Part shown: one piece after another, positions 45,274 to 55,155 of the stretch
Layout: every line of letters begins with the position of its first letter
How positions within the stretch are numbered: the stretch's first letter is position 1
NCBI GenBank assembly: GCA_049515655.1
Contig: JBEKTW010000003.1
Span: forward strand, 62,001 to 126,000
Direction: 5' to 3'
Origin: JBEKTW01 sp049515655
GTDB taxonomy: Bacteria > Bacteroidota > Ignavibacteria > UBA10030 > SZUA-254
Length of the DNA: 64,000 nt
Program-made: the position numbers and the translations under genes
Notes under the pieces: generated by a model
Database searches by the model: none
Told to the model about the DNA's origin: nothing
The model's input: only the letters and a program-made list of their open reading frames with translations

Positions 45274-45831
45274 ATGCCGCAATTGACACCCGAGGAAATT
45301 CGCAGACGCTTTCAGACGTCGAGTGAGTTCAACGAAACGTTCGACGCGTTCGAGCAAGCACTTGAACAACGCATCGATGATATGGAACTCTACAGACAGC
45401 TTTTCTGGAATCCATCGCTCGCCCCGCATGAGTTGTGTCTGTTCGGGGAGAAGCTGGCGAAAGAATTCCCCCATGTCGCCTACGAGACCTTCATGTGGTT
45501 GGCCAACGTATTTGAGGTAACATATTCGATGATCGATAATCATGAGCTCGCACTGGAATACTATAAGAAAGCGGCATCTGTTCATCCGGATATCCTCGAC
45601 CCCTACCTGGCCGCGGCTGATTGTTTTGAGCCGGACCTCAATATCCCGCCGCTTGGCGTTCTTATAGAATTCCTCAAGCGGGGTGTTGAGCACATTTCTG
45701 AACCGAAGATCCTCTACCGACGCCTCGCGGAATTTTATGATATGAACGGCAACGACGAGATGAGCGGATATTATCGCCGTTTGGCGCAAGAAAGCGGTAC
45801 GCCGGATCAAGATCCTCCAGCCGTCGAATGA
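45274..45831 (+). CDS. Hypothetical TPR-like protein
   Basis: A 185-residue soluble protein, acidic and helical. The stretch A-L-E-Y-Y-K-K-A-A-S-V-H-P-D near residue 92 and L-A-E-F-Y-D-M-N-G-N near 153 look like tetratricopeptide units, so a scaffold function is possible. I do not recognise the family. It overlaps the following permease gene by ATGA. Confidence 0.75.
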   Translation: MPQLTPEEIRRRFQTSSEFNETFDAFEQALEQRIDDMELYRQLFWNPSLAPHELCLFGEKLAKEFPHVAYETFMWLANVFEVTYSMIDNHELALEYYKKAASVHPDILDPYLAAADCFEPDLNIPPLGVLIEFLKRGVEHISEPKILYRRLAEFYDMNGNDEMSGYYRRLAQESGTPDQDPPAVE

Positions 45832-46754
45832 AATCGCTGAAGGGTTACGTTTTCATTCTTGCCGCGGTGACTTTTTGGGGCGTCTCAGCGGCACTGGCAA
45901 GATTTCTCTTTACACTCGAGATCAAGCCTCTCATTCTCGTCCAAACGCGGATGACGTTCTCCTTTCTCGTTCTGCTGGTCGTGTTTCTTCTTTTCCGCCG
46001 CGATGTCCTCCGCGTCAGAGTGAAGGATCTCTATCGTTTTGCATTACTCGGGATCGTCGGCGCGGCCGGCTCAAACTTCATGTACTATGTTACCATCAAA
46101 GAAACGAATGTCGCCACGGCGATTCTCCTCCAGTACCTGGCTCCGCTTTTTGTGCTGGCGTACGCGGCGATCTCGCGCGAAGAGGAACTCAACGCCACAA
46201 AACTCATTGCCGGGAGTGTTTCCCTCGCGGGCTGTTTTCTTGCGGTCGTAGGAAAGGAATTTTCTCTCATTCATATCAGCCGACTTGGACTGCTCACGGG
46301 CCTGGGTGCGGCATTCACGTGGGCATTCTCGAACGTCTGGTTGCGCCGCCTTGTGCGGGAGTACAGCTCGTGGACGATGCTCGTTTATGCGTTTGCCTTT
46401 GGTTCAGCATTCTGGTTGGTCATCAATACCCCCTCCGATATCATTGCCGCCGCCTATTCGGGGAAAACCTGGTGGATGTTCTTCGGCTTTGCGATGATCT
46501 CTATCCTGATCCCTCATTCCTTTTATTTCATGGGAATCCGGTATCTGACCGCTTCGCAGGCGATCATCACGGCGACATTCGAGCCCGTCATCGCAATTCT
46601 CATGGCATATATTTTCCTTAACGAGATTCTGACACCGGTGCAAATCCTGGGCGCAGTTCTCGTTATTTGTGCCATCATTATCCTGCAGAGAAAAAAGGAT
46701 CCCGTGCAGGAAGCGTACGAAGTAACCTCCACCTCCGTCCATGTGGAACGGTAA
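45828..46754 (+). CDS. EamA/DMT-family permease
   Basis: A 308-residue protein with ten hydrophobic segments arranged as two EamA halves; the second half ends in A-S-Q-A-I-I-T-A-T-F-E-P-V-I-A, the usual DMT signature. Metabolite export (amino acid or nucleotide-like) is typical. Substrate is not predictable. It starts at the ATGA overlap with the TPR-like gene and lies 3 bp before trmH. Confidence 0.9.
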   Translation: MKSLKGYVFILAAVTFWGVSAALARFLFTLEIKPLILVQTRMTFSFLVLLVVFLLFRRDVLRVRVKDLYRFALLGIVGAAGSNFMYYVTIKETNVATAILLQYLAPLFVLAYAAISREEELNATKLIAGSVSLAGCFLAVVGKEFSLIHISRLGLLTGLGAAFTWAFSNVWLRRLVREYSSWTMLVYAFAFGSAFWLVINTPSDIIAAAYSGKTWWMFFGFAMISILIPHSFYFMGIRYLTASQAIITATFEPVIAILMAYIFLNEILTPVQILGAVLVICAIIILQRKKDPVQEAYEVTSTSVHVER

Positions 46755-46757
46755 ACC

Positions 46758-47336
46758 GTGACCGAACGGCGAGAAAAGAAAATGCTCTCGGTGCTGAGGC
46801 ATCGCCAGCCCACTCTAACGATTGTCATGGAGAATATTCACGACCCTCACAACGTCAGCGCGATCCTGCGTTCGGCGGACGCTGTGGGCGTGCTTGAAGT
46901 GCAGCTCGTCTATACCGATGAGCAATTCCCCAAACTCGGGAAGAAGAGTTCTGCGAGTGCCACCAAATGGGTTTCTCGTCGGACTTTCGGGTCGGTCGGG
47001 GATTGTTATCGAAAACTCCATGACGAGGGTTTTCAAATCTGTGCAACCCATCTCGGCAAAGAATCGAAATTGCTGTATGAGCTTGACCTGACACGGAAAA
47101 TCGCATTCGTCTTCGGAAATGAACATCGCGGCGTCTCCGATGAGGCGGCAAACCTCGCGGACACAAACTTCCAGATCCCGATGGTCGGGATGATCCAGAG
47201 TCTCAACGTCTCCGTGGCGTGCGCTGTTACACTCTACGAAGCATTCCGCCAGCGTGAAGCCGCCGGGCTTTACAAGAAACCTTCACTGACGAAAATCCAG
47301 TTGACTAAACTATTTGACGGCTGGACAAAGAAGTGA
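46758..47336 (+). CDS. trmH: TrmH-like tRNA/rRNA 2'-O-methyltransferase (SPOUT)
   Basis: A 192-residue SpoU-type knotted methyltransferase. Motif 1 is N-I-H-D-P-H-N-V-S-A-I-L-R-S-A-D near residue 26, motif 2 F-G-N-E-H-R-G-V-S near 118, and motif 3 I-P-M-V-G-M-I-Q-S-L-N-V-S-V-A near 139. This closely follows TrmH, which methylates G18 of tRNA. Start codon is GTG at 46758. Its end overlaps the next gene by 4 bp. Confidence 0.88.
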   Translation: MTERREKKMLSVLRHRQPTLTIVMENIHDPHNVSAILRSADAVGVLEVQLVYTDEQFPKLGKKSSASATKWVSRRTFGSVGDCYRKLHDEGFQICATHLGKESKLLYELDLTRKIAFVFGNEHRGVSDEAANLADTNFQIPMVGMIQSLNVSVACAVTLYEAFRQREAAGLYKKPSLTKIQLTKLFDGWTKK

Positions 47337-48151
47337 ACGTTGACCGGCATTTCATCATCGTCGAGGGCATCCGGACTCATGTTGCCGAATCGGGTTCCGG
47401 AACCCCTATGGTTCTCATCCACGGTCTGGGCGGCCCGCTGATGTGGCAGCGGGTGATTGAACCTCTGGCGAGTCATTTTCACGTCATCGTTATCGACTTG
47501 CCCGGATGGGGAGAATCGGATTGCCCCTCGCTTCCATACTCGACTGGGATGCATGCTGATTTTCTCGTCCGGCTTCTCGACCATCTCAACGTCCAAAAGG
47601 CTTTACTTGCCGGCATTTCGTACGGTGGTCAGATTGCTGCAACCGTTGCAGGGAACAACCCCGAAAGAACCGAAAGGCTCGTGCTCATTTGTTGCACGGG
47701 GTTCTCCGCTGAAAGTCGTCTTCTCAGGAGCAAGAACTTTTGGCCAATTTTTTTCGCCATCGCAAAATCCACGGTTCTTCGGAACAAGTCGCTCATGTGT
47801 ATCCTCGCGCGACGCTCCTTCTATGATATTCGTTCCCGTCCCCCAGGGCTCTGTGAAGAATTCTTCCATCAACTGTCCCTGCCCGGAAAACGCGACGCAT
47901 GGTTGAACGGATTGAGGAATGTCTATTTTCCGGATGACACTTTCCTGGAAAACCTCTCTCACATCCAAGTTCCAACACTTATCGTCTGGGGAAAGAACGA
48001 CCGAACGGTACCGATGGATGCGGCGGTGCAATTTCACAGAAACATTACTAACTCGACCTTGAAGCTCTTTCCCGAATGCGGACATTCCGTCCCATTAGAA
48101 AAGCCGAAGGAGCTGCTCGAGGCAATTGTCGAATTTTCACAACTCAAATAG
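47333..48151 (+). CDS. Alpha/beta-fold hydrolase
   Basis: A 272-residue hydrolase with a full triad: oxyanion motif H-G-L-G-G near residue 30, nucleophile S96 in G-I-S-Y-G-G, acid in G-K-N-D-R-T-V-P near 220 and H in E-C-G-H-S-V-P near 250. Substrate unknown. The GTG start at 47333 overlaps the trmH stop. Confidence 0.88.
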   Translation: MNVDRHFIIVEGIRTHVAESGSGTPMVLIHGLGGPLMWQRVIEPLASHFHVIVIDLPGWGESDCPSLPYSTGMHADFLVRLLDHLNVQKALLAGISYGGQIAATVAGNNPERTERLVLICCTGFSAESRLLRSKNFWPIFFAIAKSTVLRNKSLMCILARRSFYDIRSRPPGLCEEFFHQLSLPGKRDAWLNGLRNVYFPDDTFLENLSHIQVPTLIVWGKNDRTVPMDAAVQFHRNITNSTLKLFPECGHSVPLEKPKELLEAIVEFSQLK

Positions 48152-48164
48152 AAAGGACTAAGCA

Positions 48165-48707
48165 ATGGCAGGTAAGAGTCTCAGGGTCAACGACCCTATG
48201 CCGGAATTTGGGAATCTCCCGGGGACGGACGGCAAGCACTATTCCCCGAAGAATTTTCCCGACAGGAAGATCCTGGTCATCGTATTCTCGTGTAACCATT
48301 GTCCCTACGTCCAGGCGTATGAAGACCGCATGATTGCTTTGCAGGGACAGTATTCCCCAAAAGGCGTCCAGCTCGTTGCCATCAATTCTAACGAGACGCA
48401 GAATTATCCCGAAGACAATTTTGATGAGATGGTGAAGCGCGCGAAGCAGAGAGGATTTAACTTCCCGTATTTGCGGGATGAAAACCAATCGGCAGCCGAA
48501 GCGTTCGGGGCGACACACACGCCGCAGTTCTTCGTGTTTGACGAAAAGCGGAAGCTCCGCTACAGCGGCAAAATGGACGACAACTGGAAGGATTCTACCG
48601 CTGTCAAAGAATCGTATCTTCGCGATGCCCTGGAGGCATTGCTGGCGGGCAAAGAGGTGAAAACCCCCGAAACATTTTCAATCGGATGCACGATTAAGTG
48701 GAAATAA
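48165..48707 (+). CDS. Thioredoxin-like/AhpC-TSA family protein
   Basis: A 180-residue thioredoxin-fold protein of the redoxin type. The active site is F-S-C-N-H-C-P-Y with C43 and C46, and the cis-proline loop is H-T-P-Q-F-F-V-F near residue 117. No signal peptide. Relatives are annotated as thiol peroxidase-like or thioredoxin family without a firm role. ATG 48165 follows GAAAGGAC. It converges on pyk, with 64 bp between. Confidence 0.9.
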   Translation: MAGKSLRVNDPMPEFGNLPGTDGKHYSPKNFPDRKILVIVFSCNHCPYVQAYEDRMIALQGQYSPKGVQLVAINSNETQNYPEDNFDEMVKRAKQRGFNFPYLRDENQSAAEAFGATHTPQFFVFDEKRKLRYSGKMDDNWKDSTAVKESYLRDALEALLAGKEVKTPETFSIGCTIKWK

Positions 48708-48771
48708 CAACCCGCAGCGAGGGATGAGTTTTCCGGAAAAGGGGACGAAGTGCTGTCTTAGCTGAACGCCG

Positions 48772-50214
48772 CTACACCTTGTCCACTTTGATCGTATTTG
48801 TCGGATGGCCCTCGAACAATGGAATTCCGGCGAGCATCACAACGGTATCCCCTTCGTGGATAAAACCTTCCTTAAGAAGACGCTCTTCGATCATTTTGAA
48901 TGTCGCGTCAGTGTCTTTCTTGAGATTCTCCACAATGAATCCACGGATACCCCAAATAAGGTTCAACCGGCGCATGATTTTTTCGCGATCCGTGACAGCG
49001 ATGATGGGAGCTGCGGGTCTGAATTTCGCCGCGTGGGCCGCCGTTGAGCCGGAATGGGTCAGCGCCACGATCGCCGACGCTTTCACCTGATCGGCTAACA
49101 GGCACGCAGCCCGGCTTAGCGGGTCATATACATGAATTGACGGAATGGATTCGGAATTGCATCGCTGGAACGCACCTGCATGTTCCTCCGTTCCCCGGAT
49201 TATTCTGTCCATCACCTCGACCGCCTGCACGGGATATTGCCCTATTGAGGTCTCTGCACTTAACATGACCGCGTCGGCGCCGTCGAGAACGGCATTCGCC
49301 ACATCGTTTGCTTCGGCGCGGGTCGGGGTCGCGCTGCCCACCATCGATTCCAGCATCTGCGTTGCAATGATGACCGGCTTGCCAAGCTGGTTGCATTTGC
49401 GCACAATCATTTTTTGAAGAAGAGGTACTTCCTCCGCAGGGAGCTCAACCCCCAAATCCCCGCGTGCAACCATCACGCCGTCCGTTTCTTCGATAATTGA
49501 ATCAATGTTGTCGATCGCTTCCGGTTTTTCAATTTTCGCAATGATAGGAATTTTCGTCCCCTTCCTTCCATGCTCAACGATAAATTCACGAAGGTACGTG
49601 ATATCATGGGCAGTGCGCACAAATGAAAGTGCAACATAATCGATATCCTGTTCCAATCCAAAAACGAGATCTTCCTTGTCTTTCTCCGTCATCGATGGGA
49701 CGCTGACGGCGACGCCGGGCAGATTCATTCCTTTGTGGGGGAGGAGCGTACCACCCCGAATAACTTTGCAGATCGTGTCATTTTTTTCCACCCGTTCAAC
49801 CCGGAGCTGAAGCTTTCCATCATCAAGCAAGATGGTATTACCCTGCCGCACATCCTTCGGCAGATTCTCGTACGTCGTCGAAACGCGTTGCGCCGTCCCG
49901 GCAATTTGTTCCGTCGTTATGACAATCGTTGACCTGGGAGTAAGCTCTACCGACGGGGATGCGAGATTGCCGATGCGGATCTTTGGACCGCCAAGGTCCT
50001 GCATAATCGTCAGCGGCTCACCGCTGAACGTTGCGGCAATTCGGATGTTTTCCAGAATCCTGGTGTGCTCCTCGCGCGTGCCGTGGGAAAAATTCAGCCT
50101 CGTGACATCCATGCCGGCTCGGATAAGACCTTTGAGTACCTCGAGGGATTGAGAGGCGGGTCCAATCGTACAGACAATTTTTGTTTTTGAAAACATCGCC
50201 TTGTTTGTTGCCAT
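48772..50214 (-). CDS. pyk: Pyruvate kinase
   Basis: A 480-residue glycolytic enzyme making pyruvate and ATP from PEP and ADP. It has T-K-I-V-C-T-I-G-P-A-S near the N-terminus, R-L-N-F-S-H-G near residue 38, the active-site lysine in I-I-A-K-I-E-K-P-E near 220, M-V-A-R-G-D-L-G-V-E near 245 and a C-terminal regulatory domain. ATG 50214 stands about 11 bp after AAGGGG. The ATG at 50223 overlaps the Sir2 stop (TAATG) and is equally possible. Confidence 0.95.
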   Translation of the reverse strand: MATNKAMFSKTKIVCTIGPASQSLEVLKGLIRAGMDVTRLNFSHGTREEHTRILENIRIAATFSGEPLTIMQDLGGPKIRIGNLASPSVELTPRSTIVITTEQIAGTAQRVSTTYENLPKDVRQGNTILLDDGKLQLRVERVEKNDTICKVIRGGTLLPHKGMNLPGVAVSVPSMTEKDKEDLVFGLEQDIDYVALSFVRTAHDITYLREFIVEHGRKGTKIPIIAKIEKPEAIDNIDSIIEETDGVMVARGDLGVELPAEEVPLLQKMIVRKCNQLGKPVIIATQMLESMVGSATPTRAEANDVANAVLDGADAVMLSAETSIGQYPVQAVEVMDRIIRGTEEHAGAFQRCNSESIPSIHVYDPLSRAACLLADQVKASAIVALTHSGSTAAHAAKFRPAAPIIAVTDREKIMRRLNLIWGIRGFIVENLKKDTDATFKMIEERLLKEGFIHEGDTVVMLAGIPLFEGHPTNTIKVDKV

Positions 50215-50222
50215 AAGTGTCA

Positions 50223-50966
50223 TTACCCCTTGAGAGAATGTTTAAGAACATCAACGAGCAACGGGAGAAGATCGCCCGACTTGCCCAGAAGAACCTCGTC
50301 CATTTGATGCGAAAGCTCTGTCGGTTCGATGTTGATTTCCACAACATACGCTCCCGCACGCTTTGCAGCACCGGGCAGCGATGCCGCGGGATACACCACA
50401 ACCGAGGTCCCGATCGAAAGAAATACTTCGGCACGTTGCGCTGCGGCTACGCTTGCATTCCACTCCTCCACCGGCAGAAGCTCGCCAAACCAAACGACAT
50501 CCGGCCGGATCAAACCGCTGCATTTTGTGCAGCGGGGAGCCCTGCCAGACACCGGAATTTCTTCATCGGAATATTTTGTTCCGCATCCGATGCAGTAATT
50601 ACGCTGAATATTGCCATGAAGCTCATAGACCGTCCCGCTCCCGGCGCGTCGATGGAGGTTATCGATGTTTTGTGTGATAACGGTGAAATGCGCGAACAGC
50701 TTTTCCATTTCGGCAAGCGCGAAATGTCCCGGGTTCGGTTGAATGGACATTATTAATTGTTTACGGTGACTGTACCAATCCCACACCAGGTCGGGATTAT
50801 GGATAAATGCGTCAAAGCTGGCAAGTTCTTCGGGCTTGAATTTCTTCCAGATTCCATCCTCACCGCGGAATGTCGGCACGCCACTCTCTGCCGACATCCC
50901 GGCTCCGGTAAAGGCAACAACGGAGGTGGCTTCTTTTAGCTTGGATGTAAGTCGGGACGAGAACAT
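50223..50966 (-). CDS. cobB: Sir2 NAD-dependent protein deacylase (class III-like)
   Basis: A 247-residue sirtuin: G-A-G-M-S-A-E-S-G-V-P-T-F-R near residue 21, T-Q-N-I-D near 98, catalytic H117, and zinc cysteines C125, C128, C146 and C149. Y65 and R68 in W-Y-S-H-R form the Y-x-x-R pair that marks desuccinylase/demalonylase-type (SIRT5-like) enzymes. It overlaps or abuts pyk upstream in the same direction, so the two are probably cotranscribed. Confidence 0.92.
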   Translation of the reverse strand: MFSSRLTSKLKEATSVVAFTGAGMSAESGVPTFRGEDGIWKKFKPEELASFDAFIHNPDLVWDWYSHRKQLIMSIQPNPGHFALAEMEKLFAHFTVITQNIDNLHRRAGSGTVYELHGNIQRNYCIGCGTKYSDEEIPVSGRAPRCTKCSGLIRPDVVWFGELLPVEEWNASVAAAQRAEVFLSIGTSVVVYPAASLPGAAKRAGAYVVEINIEPTELSHQMDEVLLGKSGDLLPLLVDVLKHSLKG

Positions 50967-51001
50967 ACCATTATCTCACATCACAAGGCGCATATAGTGC
51001 T

Positions 51002-53431
51002 TCATAGTGGCTTGAGTTCCAGCCGTTCCCAACGACTTCTCTTGATTTCGCTCCAGTCAATGGTCACCGTATGGTATCCTCCGTTCAGCCATAGTGCTGT
51101 TTGGTCATCGTAATGCTTATTCAGCGGTTGACCGGACTCCCCCAGCGTGATGACTGAATATGCCGAGCGAGGATCGGCGAGATCAACTACCTGTCGCATC
51201 GATGGACCGGCGGAGAAGAAAAACGGCGACGCCAGCGGAAAATCGGCTTTGTTGATTGTCGTCGCGCTACCGCCAACCGAGAAGGGGCCCACATTGAAAA
51301 CCCGGTCGAGAGGTTTTTGTTTCCCAAAGGGATGCTCGAACAACACCCGGTGGATTTCACCCCATTGCCACGTTTTCATTTCTCCACCGATCGTACCTTT
51401 CAATTCATCGATGGCATCCAGAAAGCTTTTCCGGATGATATCGTCGCGCGACTCTTTGTACGCCGTCGTCACATCATCGAACCACTCCGAGCTATCGGCT
51501 GCCAGTAGTTGCGCCGTCACACGATACGGAATCGCAGAGAAATATACAAAATCGTTGAACACCTCCGGCCCCATCTCGTCTTCGTACGTGTTGTGCAGCA
51601 GCTTGACGAGAAATTCATTAACAATCGATGTTGCAACATCGGTGGAGGTGCATCGGAAATCCCAGCTGCGAAGATATTCCAAAGCGCTTATGACGGCGGC
51701 ACTTTTAGAAGTGTCCGAGCTGAAAGCGTGCAAGATATACTGCGTGAGATCACGACTATAGCCGGAGAGGACATCCTGTTGAAGTTCTCTGAAATCGTTT
51801 GCCGTGAATTTATCCGTCGAAGTGAGGAGTTCCCTGATTCGTTCAAATCTTGACGGCGGTTCCCAGAGATTGGAAAGATAGTAGGGATACGAATTGTCGG
51901 CGATTTTTTGATTTGCCGAGATGACCATCCCGTCAAGAGGATTCCAGAGTTTCGGCAGTTGGTCGAAGGGAATGAATCCCCGCCACTCGGCTTCTCCCGT
52001 CCAACCCGCCTGCGGAAGCATCGGCTCATAGTGTCCGCGGATTGGGACGCGTCCTGCCGTCCAGAAGCCGATGTTGCCGCGCACATCGGCATACACGACG
52101 CATTGAGCGGGAACGGTGAGTTCTTTAAGGCCCAGCTCGAATTCATTCTTGTTCCTCGAGCGATTCATGAGATAGAAACCGTAGAACTCGTCGCTCATCT
52201 CGAACCCGGTCCATCGCATGGAAATCGGGGTTCGATGAATCGTCGTATCGAAAGGAGAACGGTCGCGGGACGGATGAATGTCATTGACCACCGGTCCATG
52301 GATAGTCGAGCGCACTGTGATTTCCACGCTGTCAGATTTGCCTATGTAGATCTTTTCATCCCGCGCCAGCATCCGGAGCGACGTATTCCTGACGCGATAA
52401 TGATCCTCCCCCGTTGAGTCTTTTTGCTCGAAGTAGAAATCGGCGTCATCGATCATCGCGTTCGTCAGTCCCCACGCGAGCGAATCGTTGCGCCCGATCA
52501 CAACGGCCGGAACTCCGGGGATCGAAGCTCCGGCAACATTCAAGCCCGGTGCGGAACAATGTATCTCGTACCATCTCGACGGAACCGAAACCCTCAGGTG
52601 GGGATCATTGGCAAGAAGCGGCTTGCCTGTCATCGACTTCGACGCATTGACAGCCCACGCGTTGCTGCCGGCGGAGAAGGGTCCCATCCGGAATGTGTTC
52701 CGGTACTTGCGAACGACATCAAGGTATTCGCGGATGTCGGAGACGGATGCCTTCAACTGCGATCGCGGGACAATTGCAGGTACATTATCGGGCCACGACG
52801 GAATAACTTCATGGAATTTCCTCGGAGGGACTTTCGCGGCAATTTCCGCGTAGGTGAGGTCGACCCACCAGGCAAAATTCAGCTCCCAAGCCATCAATCG
52901 TCCGACGAGCAGGCTGTGTTTGACTTCCCACGGCTCCGGGTCGAAATTGAGCATGTCAAACTCGATCGGAAATTTCCCTTTATGTGTCGAGATAAATTCA
53001 TTCACTCCGGCGGCATAGTCCTCCAGCATTCGCCGGGATTCAGGATGGAGATGTTCCTGCAAGGATTCGGCGAGGGGGGAGAATCCGAGCGTCCTGAACA
53101 TTTTGTCAAACTTCAACGTAGTCGTGTCAAAGATCTCCGAGAGTCTTCCCTCTCCGATCCTGCGGCTCAACTCCATTTGCCAGAGTCGATCCTGCGCATG
53201 GACGTACCCGATGGCGAACATCAGCTCGTGTTCATCCTTCGCCAGGATATGGGGGACGCCGAATTCATCGCGGTAAATTTCGACAGGCTGATGAATACCA
53301 TTGACGGCAATGCTGCCGTTGGTGACCGGGAATGATTTTACGACGAGCGATCGCAGGAAGAAGACTAATGCGACCAGAATGGCCGCAAGTGTACACCCGA
53401 TTCCTATTGTGAGTTTTGCGGCCTTGGACAC
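51002..53431 (-). CDS. Penicillin acylase-family Ntn hydrolase
   Basis: An 809-residue precursor. One membrane/signal helix (about 8-28) is followed by an A-chain region with D-E-F-G-V-P-H near 55-61 and H-A-Q-D-R-L-W near 78. The self-cleavage and nucleophile site is G255-S256-N257-A-W, so the beta chain should begin at Ser256. Family members cleave amide bonds in penicillins or acyl-homoserine lactones; here the substrate is unknown. It starts at GTG 53431 behind AAGGATGA. The Sir2 gene lies 35 bp downstream. Confidence 0.92.
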   Translation of the reverse strand: MSKAAKLTIGIGCTLAAILVALVFFLRSLVVKSFPVTNGSIAVNGIHQPVEIYRDEFGVPHILAKDEHELMFAIGYVHAQDRLWQMELSRRIGEGRLSEIFDTTTLKFDKMFRTLGFSPLAESLQEHLHPESRRMLEDYAAGVNEFISTHKGKFPIEFDMLNFDPEPWEVKHSLLVGRLMAWELNFAWWVDLTYAEIAAKVPPRKFHEVIPSWPDNVPAIVPRSQLKASVSDIREYLDVVRKYRNTFRMGPFSAGSNAWAVNASKSMTGKPLLANDPHLRVSVPSRWYEIHCSAPGLNVAGASIPGVPAVVIGRNDSLAWGLTNAMIDDADFYFEQKDSTGEDHYRVRNTSLRMLARDEKIYIGKSDSVEITVRSTIHGPVVNDIHPSRDRSPFDTTIHRTPISMRWTGFEMSDEFYGFYLMNRSRNKNEFELGLKELTVPAQCVVYADVRGNIGFWTAGRVPIRGHYEPMLPQAGWTGEAEWRGFIPFDQLPKLWNPLDGMVISANQKIADNSYPYYLSNLWEPPSRFERIRELLTSTDKFTANDFRELQQDVLSGYSRDLTQYILHAFSSDTSKSAAVISALEYLRSWDFRCTSTDVATSIVNEFLVKLLHNTYEDEMGPEVFNDFVYFSAIPYRVTAQLLAADSSEWFDDVTTAYKESRDDIIRKSFLDAIDELKGTIGGEMKTWQWGEIHRVLFEHPFGKQKPLDRVFNVGPFSVGGSATTINKADFPLASPFFFSAGPSMRQVVDLADPRSAYSVITLGESGQPLNKHYDDQTALWLNGGYHTVTIDWSEIKRSRWERLELKPL

Positions 53432-53487
53432 TCGTCATCCTTCATTCGTTGTGGAAAATTGCAACTGCCGGTGAATCGGGAAGAAAC

Positions 53488-53529
53488 AAAAAATCCCGTC
53501 CGGCCGACCGTGTCGGCGTGGGACGGGAT
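53488..53529 (-). terminator. Terminator downstream of the FadL-like gene
   Basis: On the minus strand ATCCCGTCCC pairs with GGACGGGAT around a GC-rich middle (53493-53529), followed by six T residues (the A-run at 53488-53493 on the plus strand). Confidence 0.8.
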
Positions 53530-53625
53530 AATATACAGGATTAGCGAGTTTATTTCAACAATAGAGCCTCGATTCCAGCACCCTTCCCAAATACCACAAT
53601 AGCTGCTGTGGTGCGTTGTTCCACA

Positions 53626-55122
53626 CTAGAACCGGTAAGAGATTGTTCCGATCAAATTGTCTGTCGAGATTTTCTCCGTGGTTTCGGCAGTGGGATTTCC
53701 ATTGATATCCCACAACTGGGCATGTTTTGTGTCCCAGTATCCATGTGCATATCCGATATCGATCGAAAAAGCATCTGCGATGATGAAACCCAGTCCTCCC
53801 GTAATATACTTCTGGGCGAACGAAGACGGATCGCCATTGTACGGCGAAGGCAGATATGCGAATCCACCCCTCAACCGGAAACCGACGCTGCTGAACTCAT
53901 ATTCTCCGCCGAGACGATAATTGACCGTCGGTCGAAATTCAGTCTTGAACGTCGTGTTGAGACTCATGAGTTCAGCGCTGGCATTGCTGAATTGCATTTG
54001 TGTCCAGTCTGTATATTCAACATCGCCGGCGAGCATCAAATCGCCGATGGAGTGCGAGAGACCGGCGGAGAAAACGTACGGCGACGCGATGTCATAGTCG
54101 TAATTCGACGAACTGGCGGGAAGGGCGTAGTGGTCACCGTTATCGAAGGTACTGGAGGCTTGCTCGGAATAAGTTTCATGCACGGTGATCCACGATGGCG
54201 TCTTGATGGCAATTCCCAGTCTGCTCCCCGGCCCAAACTTATACAGCATGCCGAGCTTCATCGAGAACCCGCTGATGTCGTGCTCAAGGGTCTGGTCTGA
54301 AGTCAAATAGTTCAAATCAAAAACTGTTGTGTCTTTGTTGTTATTGTACAGAGTTACAGTATTCGCGCGGGTGTACACGTTCGCAAGATCCTCTTCCTGA
54401 TAGTTCCTCACATAGGAGTAAGAACCAGAAATGAAGTTCAACGTCGCACCGATGTAGAAATTCTTCGAAGCCTCAATCGCGCCGGAGACCGTAACATAAT
54501 TCTGCCCACCGCTCTCCAGCACCGTTCCGCTTTGGGTTAATTTACCATTGATCGGGCTGACGAATTTGTTGGTAATCGTGTCGGCAACAGCAAGATAGAG
54601 CTGCTCCGCAATCGATTCATACTGCGAGAGAGTTTGATTGTTCGGCGCCCACATCTGAACGATACTGCTCACCGGATTAGTCCCCGGATTATACCCCTGA
54701 AATGAAAGTCCCGACGTGTAATCTGCCTCCCTGCCAAACCCGACTGCCAACACAAGGCTTCCTTGTTGCACCGGAAGGGAATAGACAAGTCCAAGGTTAT
54801 TCAAACTGGTTGAGCTGTTTGTGAGGGATTGTGAACTATTGAAGAATGTGCTGGTATTGCCGTAGGAAACGTTTGACATTCCCAGCGTGACTTCGCTCAT
54901 CCGCATCTGGCCGAGACCAGCCGGGTTAGAAAAGACTGCGGAGAAATCATTCGCGACGCCCGTGTATGCTGTGCCCATGCCAAGTGAGCGCGCGCTGACC
55001 CCCAGGCCGGGGGTGGAATATCGCAGCGCATCATCGAGATACTGACTGTATTGAGCTCTGGCATTTATGGTAACAATCAGGAAAGCCGCACAGAGACCCG
55101 CGATGGAGAAAATCTTTTTCAT
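53626..55122 (-). CDS. OmpP1/FadL-like outer membrane protein
   Basis: A 498-residue predicted beta-barrel. A signal peptide ends at A-R-A-Q near residue 23. The segment A-R-S-L-G-M-G-T-A-Y-T-G-V-A-N-D-F-S-A-V-F-S-N-P-A-G-L fits the N-terminal hatch of the FadL/PorV group, and the last residue is F, as usual for barrels. Relatives transport hydrophobic compounds or serve as type IX-type partners. It forms a minus-strand group with the two envelope genes upstream and has its own terminator. Confidence 0.88.
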   Translation of the reverse strand: MKKIFSIAGLCAAFLIVTINARAQYSQYLDDALRYSTPGLGVSARSLGMGTAYTGVANDFSAVFSNPAGLGQMRMSEVTLGMSNVSYGNTSTFFNSSQSLTNSSTSLNNLGLVYSLPVQQGSLVLAVGFGREADYTSGLSFQGYNPGTNPVSSIVQMWAPNNQTLSQYESIAEQLYLAVADTITNKFVSPINGKLTQSGTVLESGGQNYVTVSGAIEASKNFYIGATLNFISGSYSYVRNYQEEDLANVYTRANTVTLYNNNKDTTVFDLNYLTSDQTLEHDISGFSMKLGMLYKFGPGSRLGIAIKTPSWITVHETYSEQASSTFDNGDHYALPASSSNYDYDIASPYVFSAGLSHSIGDLMLAGDVEYTDWTQMQFSNASAELMSLNTTFKTEFRPTVNYRLGGEYEFSSVGFRLRGGFAYLPSPYNGDPSSFAQKYITGGLGFIIADAFSIDIGYAHGYWDTKHAQLWDINGNPTAETTEKISTDNLIGTISYRF

Positions 55123-55155
55123 ATACTTTCGATCCTTGAGGTTGTATGGAGTTAA